Origin: Bacteroidales bacterium
GTDB taxonomy: Bacteria > Bacteroidota > Bacteroidia > Bacteroidales > Muribaculaceae
DNA length: 64,000 nt
NCBI GenBank assembly: GCA_014800795.1
Contig: JAAVFL010000011.1
Span: 1-64,000 of the forward strand
Direction: 5' to 3'
Positions 46,776 to 56,224 of this stretch are shown in pieces; position 1 is the first letter of the stretch, and every line of letters starts with the position of its first letter. The notes beneath the pieces were generated by a model. It did not search any database. It was not told the origin of the DNA and saw only the letters and a list, made by a program, of their open reading frames with translations. Position numbers and translations under genes: made by a program.

Positions 46776-46866
46776 TTTTAATTTTGTTTATCAAAAAATC
46801 GCCATCAACAACATGGCAATCAAACAAATAAATTTAAACAGGGATATATATCCACTAAAAGCGGCA

Positions 46867-46897
46867 CAAATTTACAAAAAAACTTCCCGTTGTACAA
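46867..46897 (-). promoter_or_regulatory. thrS operon promoter
   Basis: Minus-strand TTG (46895-46897), 20-nt spacer, TAAATTTG (46867-46874), giving a leader of about 85 nt before thrS. Confidence 0.65.
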
Positions 46898-46971
46898 CCC
46901 TTTCTAACCCGTTTCTACAGGATTAACTTAAATTTTAACCATTAATAGCAACTATCTCCCCTTATAGAAAC

Positions 46972-47002
46972 GGCTTCGTCCGGAATCTATCCGGACGAAG
47001 CC
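46972..47002 (-). terminator. hppA terminator
   Basis: Perfect 13-bp GC-rich stem (46972-46984 with 46990-47002) and 5-nt loop, ~67 nt past the hppA stop. Confidence 0.75.
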
Positions 47003-47068
47003 TTACGTTTACTTTTTATTTTAGAGGTTTCTATAGCTCGTTATCGTATTGCACTGATTATGTAGAAA

Positions 47069-49270
47069 TCAGAACAGAGACCATGACACGGTGAGTCCGG
47101 CCATGACGATGGCAACCATCGACATCAATTTGATTAGGATGTTGAGCGACGGACCGGATGTATCCTTAAAGGGATCACCTACTGTATCACCCACTACAGT
47201 TGCCTTGTGCACTTCGCTTCCTTTGCCGCCGAAATTCCCTTCTTCAATATACTTCTTTGCATTATCCCATGCTCCACCGGAATTAGCCATAAATATTGCG
47301 AGAACAAAGCCTGCCGAAAGACCTCCGACTAACAAACCGATCACACCGGGAACGCCAAAGACAAGCCCTGTAAGAATCGGTGCTATAATCGCAAGAAGTG
47401 ACGGGAATACCATCTCTCTCTGAGCGCCGAGAGTAGATATCTGTACGCAGCGGGCATAATCCGGTTCAGACTCTCCTGTCAGAATACCTTTTATTTCACG
47501 GAACTGACGGCGAACTTCCTCAACCATATGGGCGGCAGCCCTACCAACAGCATTCATCGTGAGGCCACAGAAAAGGAATGCCATCATAGAGCCGATAAAC
47601 ATGCCGGACAAAACTTTCGGATTCATGAGGTTCACATCAAAGTATGTCATAAAATCGGTAAAGGTAGCTTCATGAATGGGTTTGTCCATTCCTCCAAGAT
47701 TTATGGCCGTCTGACCAAGACGTGAGAGGCCAATACGGATTTCCTCGATATAAGATGCTAAAAGCGCTAATCCGGTGAGAGCCGCAGAGCCAATAGCGAA
47801 TCCTTTTCCAGTTGCTGCGGTAGTATTTCCAAGAGAATCCAGCGCGTCGGTTCTGCGGCGCACATCTTCTCCAAGACCACTCATCTCAGCATTTCCTCCG
47901 GCATTATCTGCAATAGGACCATATGCATCTGTTGCCAGAGTAATACCCAATGTCGACAACATGCCGACAGCCGCAATACCGATACCATAAAGACCCATGC
48001 TTACATTTGCAAAATCAAAACCGGAGGCCAGCCAGTAAGACAAGATGATACCAACAACTACAGCAAGCACAGGAATTGCTGTAGAAACCATGCCTAAACC
48101 TACACCTGATATGATCACTGTTGCAGGACCGGTTTTACCACTTTCAGCCAATCTGCGGGTAGGTGCATAGCTCTGGGAGGTATAATATTCGGTGGAACGA
48201 CCGATGATAATCCCGACCAACAGACCGATGACTACAGATAGTGATATATTGACCCAATTATTCAGACCAAGCAACCATAAGATAAGGAATGTTGCACCCA
48301 CAATCAGCAGCGAGCTCAGATTTGTACCGAGCGACAGTGAATTAAGCAAATCCTTCATCTTCGCGTTTTCACTTGTTTTTACCGAGAAGATACCGATGAT
48401 GGACAGGACGATGCCTACAGCCGCAATCAACATAGGAGCGAGAACCGCCTTAAACTGCATCACAGTATCTCCACTGGTCATATATGCAGCCGCTCCCAAT
48501 GCAGCGGTAGCCAGAATAGAACCGCAGTATGATTCATAAAGATCGGCACCCATACCGGCAACATCACCTACATTATCGCCTACATTATCTGCAATAGTAG
48601 CAGGATTACGGGGATCGTCTTCAGGAATACCGGCTTCAACCTTTCCTACGAGGTCAGCACCAACGTCCGCAGCCTTTGTATATATTCCTCCGCCAACACG
48701 GGCAAAAAGCGCCTGAGTAGACGCGCCCATACCGAAAGTCAGCATTGTGGTGGTTATCATACATAATTTCGCTGTCGGCGTATATGGATCTTCAGGCACA
48801 AACCAATCGAGAATCAGGTACCAGAAAGAGATGTCAAGCAAACCGAGACCGACAACCACAAGTCCCATAACCGCACCGCTCCGGAAAGCTACACGCAAAC
48901 CGGAATTTAATGATTTACGAGCTGCATTTGCTGTACGAGCCGATGCATAAGTCGCAGTTTTCATTCCGAGGAAACCCGAAAGTCCTGAGAAGAATCCACC
49001 GGTCAGAAACGCTACGGGCACCCAAGGATTCTGTAACTGGAATCCATAAGCCATAATAGAGAATAGGATTACCAGACCGAGGAATACGAGTCCAACAATT
49101 TTGTACTGCTGCCTCAGATACGACATTGCGCCCTGACGCACATAAGAAGCAATTTTCTGCATGGTAGGAGTGCCCTCACTCTCGCGCATCATCTGCCTGT
49201 AGAAAAACCATGCAAGCAGAAGAGCTAAAACGGATGCAGCGGGCACAATCCAAAATAGCATTTTTTCCAT
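47069..49270 (-). CDS. hppA: Membrane-bound proton/sodium-translocating pyrophosphatase
   Basis: Couples pyrophosphate hydrolysis to ion export across the inner membrane. 733 aa, ~16 membrane helices. Catalytic loops: [20 protein letters not shown] then [38 protein letters not shown], and [19 protein letters not shown]. The segment [16 protein letters not shown] has Ala at the position that marks K+-dependent enzymes (K+-independent ones have Lys); whether it pumps H+, Na+ or both is not decided here. A candidate -7 box is at 49432-49439 (minus), far upstream. Confidence 0.96.
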   Translation of the reverse strand: MEKMLFWIVPAASVLALLLAWFFYRQMMRESEGTPTMQKIASYVRQGAMSYLRQQYKIVGLVFLGLVILFSIMAYGFQLQNPWVPVAFLTGGFFSGLSGFLGMKTATYASARTANAARKSLNSGLRVAFRSGAVMGLVVVGLGLLDISFWYLILDWFVPEDPYTPTAKLCMITTTMLTFGMGASTQALFARVGGGIYTKAADVGADLVGKVEAGIPEDDPRNPATIADNVGDNVGDVAGMGADLYESYCGSILATAALGAAAYMTSGDTVMQFKAVLAPMLIAAVGIVLSIIGIFSVKTSENAKMKDLLNSLSLGTNLSSLLIVGATFLILWLLGLNNWVNISLSVVIGLLVGIIIGRSTEYYTSQSYAPTRRLAESGKTGPATVIISGVGLGMVSTAIPVLAVVVGIILSYWLASGFDFANVSMGLYGIGIAAVGMLSTLGITLATDAYGPIADNAGGNAEMSGLGEDVRRRTDALDSLGNTTAATGKGFAIGSAALTGLALLASYIEEIRIGLSRLGQTAINLGGMDKPIHEATFTDFMTYFDVNLMNPKVLSGMFIGSMMAFLFCGLTMNAVGRAAAHMVEEVRRQFREIKGILTGESEPDYARCVQISTLGAQREMVFPSLLAIIAPILTGLVFGVPGVIGLLVGGLSAGFVLAIFMANSGGAWDNAKKYIEEGNFGGKGSEVHKATVVGDTVGDPFKDTSGPSLNILIKLMSMVAIVMAGLTVSWSLF

Positions 49271-49658
49271 GATATTAACGTTAAAAATTAAAATTAAAAT
49301 TATCAGCTATGGTATTATCGAGAGAAAGTTTTATATATTACGCAGCACATTTTTTACAACAGACTTCATAATTCATGAAATTCATATAATTATAAAATTA
49401 CTATTATAGTTGCGTGATATAAGAATGAGTACAAAGTTAACATAAATTTAAGAAATACCGGTGGGTCAAAGAGCGTTTTTTGTGTTTACTCCAGAAAAAA
49501 ATAATTCATAAACTGTAACTTTGCACCATCGAATCTCATATTCGCGCATGGGAGTGACGAACATTATAGCATTCCCTAACGTTAATTATAAAAATACTCA
49601 CAGCCTGGCATATCGCAAGCATATAAATTTAATATTACAACGTTCAACTTTTAATCAT
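49271..49658. other. Intergenic region between hppA and the small membrane protein
   Basis: AT-rich. It holds the long hppA leader and a plus-strand -7 box TAACTTTG at 49516-49523. No other gene seen; an in-frame stretch upstream of 49659 is not protein-like. Confidence 0.5.
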
Positions 49659-49889
49659 ATGACACGGGAAAATAACAATAGAGTTCAGATACCCTCGGCT
49701 ATGAGGGTTGTGTTTGGCCTCATTATGATTATTATTTATGTAGGAATGGGCATTCTACTACTGATCAACTTTTTCGATTGGCATGGAGAAGTGCTTTTCT
49801 GGCTTAGATGGATCGCAGGTATTATGTTTATTATATATGGTATATGGCGCGCTATCCGTCAGTTCTGGGGAATCGACAGCAATATATAA
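49659..49889 (+). CDS. Small membrane protein, two TM helices
   Basis: 76 aa from MTRENNNRVQIPSAMRVVFG. Two hydrophobic helices (about 15-38 and 46-68) joined by a short polar loop with FFDWHGEV, ending WRAIRQFWGIDSNI. I do not know its function. In Bacteroidales, small proteins of this kind sit near exb/tonB and PstS-like genes, which follow here. The open frame extends 46 codons upstream but only to sequence overlapping the promoter box. Confidence 0.75.
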   Translation: MTRENNNRVQIPSAMRVVFGLIMIIIYVGMGILLLINFFDWHGEVLFWLRWIAGIMFIIYGIWRAIRQFWGIDSNI

Positions 49890-49915
49890 CAGACAAATAT
49901 ACAACGGGTGTATTA

Positions 49916-49951
49916 AACGCCGCTTGACTCAAAAAGAGAGTCTGCGGCGTT
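49916..49951 (+). terminator. Terminator of the small membrane protein gene
   Basis: 8-bp perfect outer stem (49916-49923 with 49944-49951) plus an inner 5-bp stem; 27 nt past the stop. Confidence 0.5.
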
Positions 49952-50025
49952 ATTGCTATTGCAAAAAAAATAAAAAAACTATAATTTTGACAAGGCAAAT
50001 TAGCCAATGATAATTTAACATTGAC

Positions 50026-50033
50026 TATCTTTG
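50026..50033 (+). promoter_or_regulatory. -7 box of the PstS-like/TPR pair
   Basis: TATCTTTG, ~50 nt before the ATG; -33 element unclear. Confidence 0.45.
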
Positions 50034-50082
50034 CATTATATCTGCCCGCTTTAGATATAAATAATATCATACAAGTTTGAAT

Positions 50083-51066
50083 ATGAGACAATTTGGCTTA
50101 CTACTAATATCATTAATCTTGATTGCGGCTTTCTCCAGTTGCGGAGATAAAGATGAGAAAGATACAAAAAAGGCAAATACATCAACCTCAGGAATAGTAC
50201 TGATGGCTTGTGATGCGTCATTCGAGAATATAATGGAACAGGAAATTGAAGTTTTCGAATATATCTATCCTGATGCGAACGTCCTGTCTTATTATATTGA
50301 TGAAAAAGCCTGTATCGATTCTCTTCTGTTCGGGAAGGCACGTCTGGCAGTTGTTTCCCATGACCTTACTAAAGAACAGCAAAAATATCTCGCCTCAAAG
50401 CAAAGATCCGTAAGAACTCAGCAGATTGCAGTTGATGCTATCGCTGTTATTGTAAATGAGGCAAATCCAATTAACAATCTCTCCATGAATGATATTTCCG
50501 AAATCTTAACTGGGAAAGTCACCAAATGGAATGATTTATATCCGACAAAACTTGGTAACATTCAGGTTGTGTTCGATCATAATGGGTCATCGGTAGTAAA
50601 ATATATGACAGACAGTCTTCTTAATGGAGGACAATTTGCTGAAAATGTATACTCAGCTGAAACCATGCAAGGCGTGTTTGATGTCGTAAAAGAACGAAAG
50701 GATGCTATCGGATTCGTTGGCGTCAGCTGGATTTCTTCCGATCTTAAAACAGCAGATATGCCGGCAGCCGAACGTATCAAGACATTAGAAATGAACGATA
50801 CTACCGCTACCACATTTATAAATGATGTTAAAGTTTTAGGAATCAATCGAAATGATTCACCCATTGCATATAAACCATATCAGGCATATATATTTGACGG
50901 CAGCTATCCCCTGTACCGATCCATTTATATGATAAATACCGGATCCATCGGCACACTTGCCAATGGCTTCTTCACTTTCGTCACTTCATTCCGCGGACAA
51001 AAGTTAATGATGAGTACCGGAGTTTTACCGGCAACCGTTCATCGCCGTATGGTATCAGTAAATTAG
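50083..51066 (+). CDS. PstS-like periplasmic substrate-binding lipoprotein
   Basis: 327 aa from MRQFGLLLISL with lipobox AAFSSC (Cys21). The fold is that of phosphate-binding PstS proteins: DAIAVIVNEANPINNLSMNDISEILTGKVTKWNDL and FDHNGSSVVKYMTD, with IGFVGVSWISS. No permease or ATPase genes are nearby, so it is not a classical Pst system. In Bacteroidales a PstS-like gene and a TPR gene usually follow exbB-exbD-tonB; here only the last two members and a small membrane protein are seen. Confidence 0.85.
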   Translation: MRQFGLLLISLILIAAFSSCGDKDEKDTKKANTSTSGIVLMACDASFENIMEQEIEVFEYIYPDANVLSYYIDEKACIDSLLFGKARLAVVSHDLTKEQQKYLASKQRSVRTQQIAVDAIAVIVNEANPINNLSMNDISEILTGKVTKWNDLYPTKLGNIQVVFDHNGSSVVKYMTDSLLNGGQFAENVYSAETMQGVFDVVKERKDAIGFVGVSWISSDLKTADMPAAERIKTLEMNDTTATTFINDVKVLGINRNDSPIAYKPYQAYIFDGSYPLYRSIYMINTGSIGTLANGFFTFVTSFRGQKLMMSTGVLPATVHRRMVSVN

Positions 51067-51111
51067 TAAATACCTCTTATTTTAGAATATAAATTAAAAC
51101 ATTTTAAATAC

Positions 51112-52740
51112 ATGAAAATCAAATTTGTATTATCCCTACTTCTGGGATCGGCTTTGGGCATGTCTGCCCAAGGCTTCAAAGACGGTGTGGAATATTATCG
51201 TGCAGACCAACCTGAAGAGGCAGCCATAATCCTCACGAATACAATGAACGATCCCGAAACAGATCAGGCCACCGCATATTACTACCTCGGTCAGATCTCT
51301 CTTAAGAGTGGTGACAAGGCTGCCGCTCAGGAATTCTTCAACAAAGGTATTGCAGCAGATGCAGAGAATCCTTATAATTATATCGGTCTCGCATCATTAG
51401 CACTTGCAAACGGAGCCACTTCCGAAGCTAATGGGCACCTTAAGAACGCAAGAAGCCGTGCAAAAAAGAATCCTGATGTGCTGACAGAAATTGCCAGGAT
51501 CTATTTCGTAGCTGATCCTACAACTTACGCCAACGAAATAGACAAGGCTCTTGAAGAAGCCAAAAAGGCTAAAAAGAATGCTCCCGCACCATTCATTCTT
51601 GAAGGTGACAGACTTGCTAAAACAAATGTCGGAGAAGCTGCAGGTATGTACGAAATGGCTGCACAGTTCGACACAGCCCTTGAGCATCCTGAAGCCTATG
51701 TTAAATACGCCCGTACGTATTTCCCTGTAAATCCACAATATGCGATACAGAAACTTCAAGATCTTTTAAAACTCCAACCGAGCTCCGCACTCGCTCAACG
51801 CGAATTGGCTGAAAAATATTATGACAACAATCAGCTTACAATGGCAGCGGAACAATACGAAAAATATATAACCAACCCCAACAGTTTCAAAAAAGACAAG
51901 CAGCGTCTGGTAGGTTTGCTCTTCTTTGCCAAAAGATATGATGAAAGCTATGATCTCGCATCAGAACTTCTGGCAGAAGATCCGTCGAACTTTTATATGC
52001 AACGCCTCCAGTTCTACAACAAAAAGGCTCTTGATCAGAACGATGCAGCACAGGAAGCGGCAAAACGACTGTTCTCTAATCCAAAGGCAGAATTAAACTC
52101 TCAGGATTATATTCAGTATGGTGAACTGCTTCAGACTATCGGACAAGATACCCTCGCTGTTGAAATGTATGAAAAAGCGGTTGAGATTACACCTGAAAAA
52201 ACAGCGCTTCTTAAAGACCTAAGTAGCGCGTATTCTACTGCAAAAATGTATGATAAAGCCGCAGATACAATGGCGAAATTCATAGACTCAGAGGGTGATG
52301 AAGCAAATCCGAACGACATACTCGCTCTTGCACGTAGATATCAGAATCTTGCGATCTCTTATATGGAAACAGATACAGTTGCATCGCAAACTGCCGCAGA
52401 CAAGGCACTCGCAACTATCGATAAGGTAATCGCCCGTATTCCGGACAACCCACTTGTTTTAAATACAAAGAGTGATATTATCCGTGTTAAGTCTATGGGT
52501 ATTGTAACACCCGAAGTGGTCCTCGCTGATGAGGCAACACTCGGCGTTCTTGATTCCGATCCAGAGAATCTCGAACGTAGAAAAAATATTTATACCAGCA
52601 TCTACGGACGTCTCGGGAACTATTACCTCAACGGTGCCGGTAAAGATATTTCGAAAGCGAAAGAGTATTTCGAAAAGTTCTACCAGTTGAATCCTTCTGA
52701 CGATCTCCGTACTTTCATCGATGGATTACAGGCAGAGTAA
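51112..52740 (+). CDS. Secreted TPR protein
   Basis: 542 aa with a signal peptide (1-20, ends SAQ). The rest is an array of tetratricopeptide repeats (DQATAYYYLGQISLKSGDKAA; ENPYNYIGLASLALANGATSE; SALAQRELAEKYYDNNQLTMA and others), a periplasmic protein-protein scaffold. Co-transcribed with the PstS-like gene (45-nt gap). Two hairpins follow. Confidence 0.87.
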   Translation: MKIKFVLSLLLGSALGMSAQGFKDGVEYYRADQPEEAAIILTNTMNDPETDQATAYYYLGQISLKSGDKAAAQEFFNKGIAADAENPYNYIGLASLALANGATSEANGHLKNARSRAKKNPDVLTEIARIYFVADPTTYANEIDKALEEAKKAKKNAPAPFILEGDRLAKTNVGEAAGMYEMAAQFDTALEHPEAYVKYARTYFPVNPQYAIQKLQDLLKLQPSSALAQRELAEKYYDNNQLTMAAEQYEKYITNPNSFKKDKQRLVGLLFFAKRYDESYDLASELLAEDPSNFYMQRLQFYNKKALDQNDAAQEAAKRLFSNPKAELNSQDYIQYGELLQTIGQDTLAVEMYEKAVEITPEKTALLKDLSSAYSTAKMYDKAADTMAKFIDSEGDEANPNDILALARRYQNLAISYMETDTVASQTAADKALATIDKVIARIPDNPLVLNTKSDIIRVKSMGIVTPEVVLADEATLGVLDSDPENLERRKNIYTSIYGRLGNYYLNGAGKDISKAKEYFEKFYQLNPSDDLRTFIDGLQAE

Positions 52741-52766
52741 TTTAACCGATACACAATAAAAGGAAC

Positions 52767-52791
52767 CACGTTCAGGTAATTCCTGAACGTG
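52767..52791 (+). terminator. Terminator of the TPR gene
   Basis: Perfect 10-bp stem (52767-52776 with 52782-52791), 5-nt loop, 26 nt past the stop; no strong T tract. Confidence 0.6.
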
Positions 52792-52819
52792 CCATTAAAA
52801 AGTTTGACGGATCAAACAG

Positions 52820-52880
52820 TAACAATATTAAAAGCCAAGAGTCCGGTATAATACCGGACTCTTGGCTTTTAATATTGTTA
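52820..52880. repeat. 30-bp perfect inverted repeat (61-nt palindrome)
   Basis: Arms 52820-52849 and 52851-52880 are perfectly complementary around a single base. The stem contains both an A-rich and a T-rich section, so it could act as a bidirectional terminator, but it is far longer than the other terminators here and comes second after a complete hairpin. Remaining DNA up to dnaB shows no gene. Confidence 0.85.
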
Positions 52881-53037
52881 TGGCTCTTTTTATTAAATCA
52901 TGCATTAAGTATGGCATCCCCTCAAATAAGTCATAATATATGACCGTCAAGATTTACCACGCATTATATAACTCTCATTTTATAGAGTTATCCCAAACTA
53001 TATCATGAGATTTTCTATCTTTTTGAGGAACAATTCG

Positions 53038-53045
53038 TAAATTTG
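53038..53045 (+). promoter_or_regulatory. -7 box at the dnaB start codon
   Basis: TAAATTTG ends 4 nt before the dnaB ATG. Initiation would fall at or next to the start codon, implying a leaderless message if this box is used. Another candidate (TATCTTTTTG) starts at 53016. Confidence 0.4.
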
Positions 53046-53049
53046 CAGT

Positions 53050-54618
53050 ATGGAACAGAATAGCAACAACAGGTTTCAACGCAACGGGAACATCCCCCGT
53101 AACACATCCAAAAATCCCAATCTCCGAATGGAAGTTCCCGGACGAATTCCTCCACGTGATATTGAGGTTGAAGAAGCCGTATTAGGTGCATTGATGCTTG
53201 AGAAAGATGCGTATACCATAGTTTGTGATCTCCTTAAACCAGAGAGCTTCTATGATCCACGTCACCAACTGATCTATTTAGCTGTTCAGCAGCTCGGGGC
53301 ATCCCAACAGCCGATAGACATGCTAACTGTAACAGAACGCCTCCGTGCGAACCAATCTCTTGAGGAGGTAGGTGGTCCTGTATATATATCCTCTCTCACA
53401 TCCAAGGTCGCATCAGGAGCTCATATCGAATTCCATGCACGAATTGTTGCACAAAAATACCTTGCACGTGAACTTATAAACTTTTCTTCTGCTATAGAAG
53501 GGAAAGCTTATGACGAGAGCAATGATGTCGATGATCTGCTCCAGGAAGCAGAAGGAAAGCTTTTCGAGATTTCGCAACGAAATGTAAAAAAGGATGTCAC
53601 CCAGATTAATCCTGTCATCAAACAAGCCATAGATCAGATACAGGCAGCATCCAACCGAGAAACAGGACTTTCAGGTCTCGCCACAAATTTTCATGAATTG
53701 GATAAACTGACATCCGGATGGCAAAATTCAGACTTGATTATTATCGCAGCTCGCCCTGCGATGGGAAAAACCGCATTCGTTTTGTCAATGGCGAAAAATA
53801 TGGCAGTCGACAACAATACTCCGGTTGCGATATTCTCTCTTGAGATGAGTAATGTACAGTTAGTCAACCGTCTGATTAGTAATGCCTGCGAACTTGAAGG
53901 TGAAAAGATCAAAAGTGGACGTCTTGATCAACGAGACTGGGAAAAGCTGCAAGCAGGCGTTAAAAAGTTATATGATGCGCCACTTTATGTCGATGACACC
54001 CCTTCCCTATCGATATTTGAACTCCGCACAAAGGCACGGCGTCTTGTGCGTGAGCATCAGGTTAGGATTCTCGTGATTGACTACCTCCAGCTAATGAATG
54101 CTTCCGGAATGAAATTCGGTTCACGCGAGCAAGAGGTATCCATGATTTCCCGAAACCTGAAACAACTCGCCAAAGAACTTAATATTCCGATCATCGCACT
54201 ATCTCAGCTCAATCGTTCGGTAGAAAGCCGCGGCACAGACAGCCAGTCAAAACGCCCGCAACTAAGCGACCTGCGTGAATCCGGAGCCATTGAGCAAGAT
54301 GCAGATATCGTATGCTTTATCCATAGACCTGAATATTATCTTCATTCGGCTCAAGATATGGAAGGAAATGACATCCGTGGACTTGCACTTTTTATAGTAG
54401 CAAAACACCGTAGCGGAAAAGTTGATGACGTAAAAATGCGTTTTGTCAATCAATTCGCGAGATTTCAGAATTGGGATGAAAATGAATTATCGGTACATAC
54501 GGTTGTCCCATCACGTTTGAATTCAGAAAGTAATGATGGGACAGACCCGTTCGCAATTGAAAATCCACTGTCGGGAGGAACTGCTGATCTTGGATCGGAT
54601 AACGATGCTCCTTTCTAA
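53050..54618 (+). CDS. dnaB: Replicative DNA helicase
   Basis: Hexameric 5'-3' helicase at the replication fork. 522 aa. N-terminal domain that contacts primase (about 33-140: PPRDIEVEEAVLGALMLEKDA), then a RecA-type core with Walker A ARPAMGKT (G239, K240), Walker B ILVIDYLQLM, the SQLNRSVESR and LSDLRESGAIEQDAD motifs. An N-terminal polar tail of ~30 residues is extra. Its stop overlaps that of the convergent ndh gene by 4 nt. Confidence 0.97.
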   Translation: MEQNSNNRFQRNGNIPRNTSKNPNLRMEVPGRIPPRDIEVEEAVLGALMLEKDAYTIVCDLLKPESFYDPRHQLIYLAVQQLGASQQPIDMLTVTERLRANQSLEEVGGPVYISSLTSKVASGAHIEFHARIVAQKYLARELINFSSAIEGKAYDESNDVDDLLQEAEGKLFEISQRNVKKDVTQINPVIKQAIDQIQAASNRETGLSGLATNFHELDKLTSGWQNSDLIIIAARPAMGKTAFVLSMAKNMAVDNNTPVAIFSLEMSNVQLVNRLISNACELEGEKIKSGRLDQRDWEKLQAGVKKLYDAPLYVDDTPSLSIFELRTKARRLVREHQVRILVIDYLQLMNASGMKFGSREQEVSMISRNLKQLAKELNIPIIALSQLNRSVESRGTDSQSKRPQLSDLRESGAIEQDADIVCFIHRPEYYLHSAQDMEGNDIRGLALFIVAKHRSGKVDDVKMRFVNQFARFQNWDENELSVHTVVPSRLNSESNDGTDPFAIENPLSGGTADLGSDNDAPF

Positions 54619-55958
54619 TCTCTCTCCCATCTTTTCCTGACAGGATAACGGACTGGATGAATCAACAGACGCAATGAAGTGCTGTAATTGAAATACGCCC
54701 ATATCCAATTGATCAACACTGTGAGTTTATTACGCATTCCGAGAATGGATATCAGGTGAATAAACATCCACACGAACCATGCCAGTACACCACTCATATG
54801 GCCGGTCTTGAGGTCTACAACTGCCCGGTTCCTACCTATTGTCGCCATTGATCCCTTATCGTTATATCTGAATTCCTTTAATTTTGGAGTGGACGATATA
54901 GCGGATGAGTTTAAATTCGATGCGACAAGCCTTCCCTGTTGAATCGCGACTTGAGCAAGCTGAGGGTGCCCCTTGGGAAATTCCGGATCAACATTTTCCA
55001 TAATAGACACATCCCCCAAAGCATACACGTCGTCAAGTCCGATAACCTTACACAACCCATCGACTTTCCATCGACGTCCGCGTCCGAGAATATCAGATGA
55101 CAGATCTGTTCCATTCTCTCCTGTCACTTTGAGATTGACGCCTGTTACTCCTGCTGTCCATATAAGCAGCGAACAATCCATAACACTGCCATCAGATAGC
55201 GTTACTTTCCCATCTTCATATTTATTCATATTAACTCCGAGGCGAACATCAACCATAAGTGACTTCAAATCTGTTAAAGCCCGTTCTGATGATTTTTCAC
55301 TCATTGTTCCGAGTAGACGTGTATTTCCTTCCACAATAGTTACCGTGAGGTTTTCCTGAGGTATAGACGGATATTCACGTGGCATCACGTAACGTTTCAT
55401 CTCACCTATCGCTCCTGCCATTTCCACTCCGGTCGGTCCACCTCCGACAACCACAAAATTAAGTAGTTTCTTCTGTTTTTCGGAATCTGTTTCAATAGAT
55501 GCATGTTCGAGAACATCAAGAATATCATTCCTACACCTAAGTGCCTCTGCTGTAGATTTAAGAGTATAGACAGTCTTTTCAAGCTCAGGCATATTGAAAA
55601 AATTATTCGTTGTACCACAGCATATCAACAGAATGTCATATTGTAAGATTTCTACTTCGGTATGAATTTCCTTTGAAGCGGTATCAATGTTTCTTACCAT
55701 TCCCATATGGAAAGTAATATTGTTTTTTTTTCGCTTCCTCAGTTCGCGTCTGAGGGGAAAACAAATACTTGCCGGGTCAAGACCTGCCGAAGCCACCTGA
55801 TAAAATAAAGGTGGGAAACAATGATAATTATTCTTATCGACAATCGTGATATCATATTTGTCCGCATCAATATGTTTAAGGAAGTTAAGACCTGCAAAAC
55901 CGCCTCCTATCACAACAATTCTCTTTCTCAAACGAATATCGGTAATTCCCTCTTTCAT
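54615..55958 (-). CDS. ndh: Type II NADH dehydrogenase (non-electrogenic)
   Basis: Transfers electrons from NADH to quinone without pumping. 447 aa. Two Rossmann motifs: VVIGGGFAGLNF (FAD, 15-26) and FVVVGGGPTGVEMAGAI (NAD, about 168-184); also YALGDVSIM near the C-terminal FAD site. The hydrophobic C-terminal segment (FVWMFIHLISILGMRNKLTVL...) anchors it to the membrane. Possible -7 box at 56149-56156 (minus). Convergent, overlapping dnaB by 4 nt. Confidence 0.9.
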   Translation of the reverse strand: MKEGITDIRLRKRIVVIGGGFAGLNFLKHIDADKYDITIVDKNNYHCFPPLFYQVASAGLDPASICFPLRRELRKRKKNNITFHMGMVRNIDTASKEIHTEVEILQYDILLICCGTTNNFFNMPELEKTVYTLKSTAEALRCRNDILDVLEHASIETDSEKQKKLLNFVVVGGGPTGVEMAGAIGEMKRYVMPREYPSIPQENLTVTIVEGNTRLLGTMSEKSSERALTDLKSLMVDVRLGVNMNKYEDGKVTLSDGSVMDCSLLIWTAGVTGVNLKVTGENGTDLSSDILGRGRRWKVDGLCKVIGLDDVYALGDVSIMENVDPEFPKGHPQLAQVAIQQGRLVASNLNSSAISSTPKLKEFRYNDKGSMATIGRNRAVVDLKTGHMSGVLAWFVWMFIHLISILGMRNKLTVLINWIWAYFNYSTSLRLLIHPVRYPVRKRWERD

Positions 55959-56224
55959 AATTACATAATTAAACGGCTTGAATTAAAGCCCATAATGGAT
56001 ATGGTGAGTTGGTACTCATATATTTTAACACCATATTACATAATAGTGTTCTTCGTCAATGAGTATTTCTTTTACTTATCATGGATATTATAAATACTTC
56101 GCATAAATAAAATACAACTTCAATCAAGGGAACCCATAATTTCCGGCGCAAAAATACGTTAATATATTAATCCGGATAGGCATTAGTATACCAGCTACCG
56201 TTCCTAACCCCCGGGATATACAAT
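55959..56224. other. Divergent intergenic region, no gene seen
   Basis: AT-rich; holds the likely ndh promoter and the unrecognised promoter of the TonB receptor gene. Confidence 0.4.
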
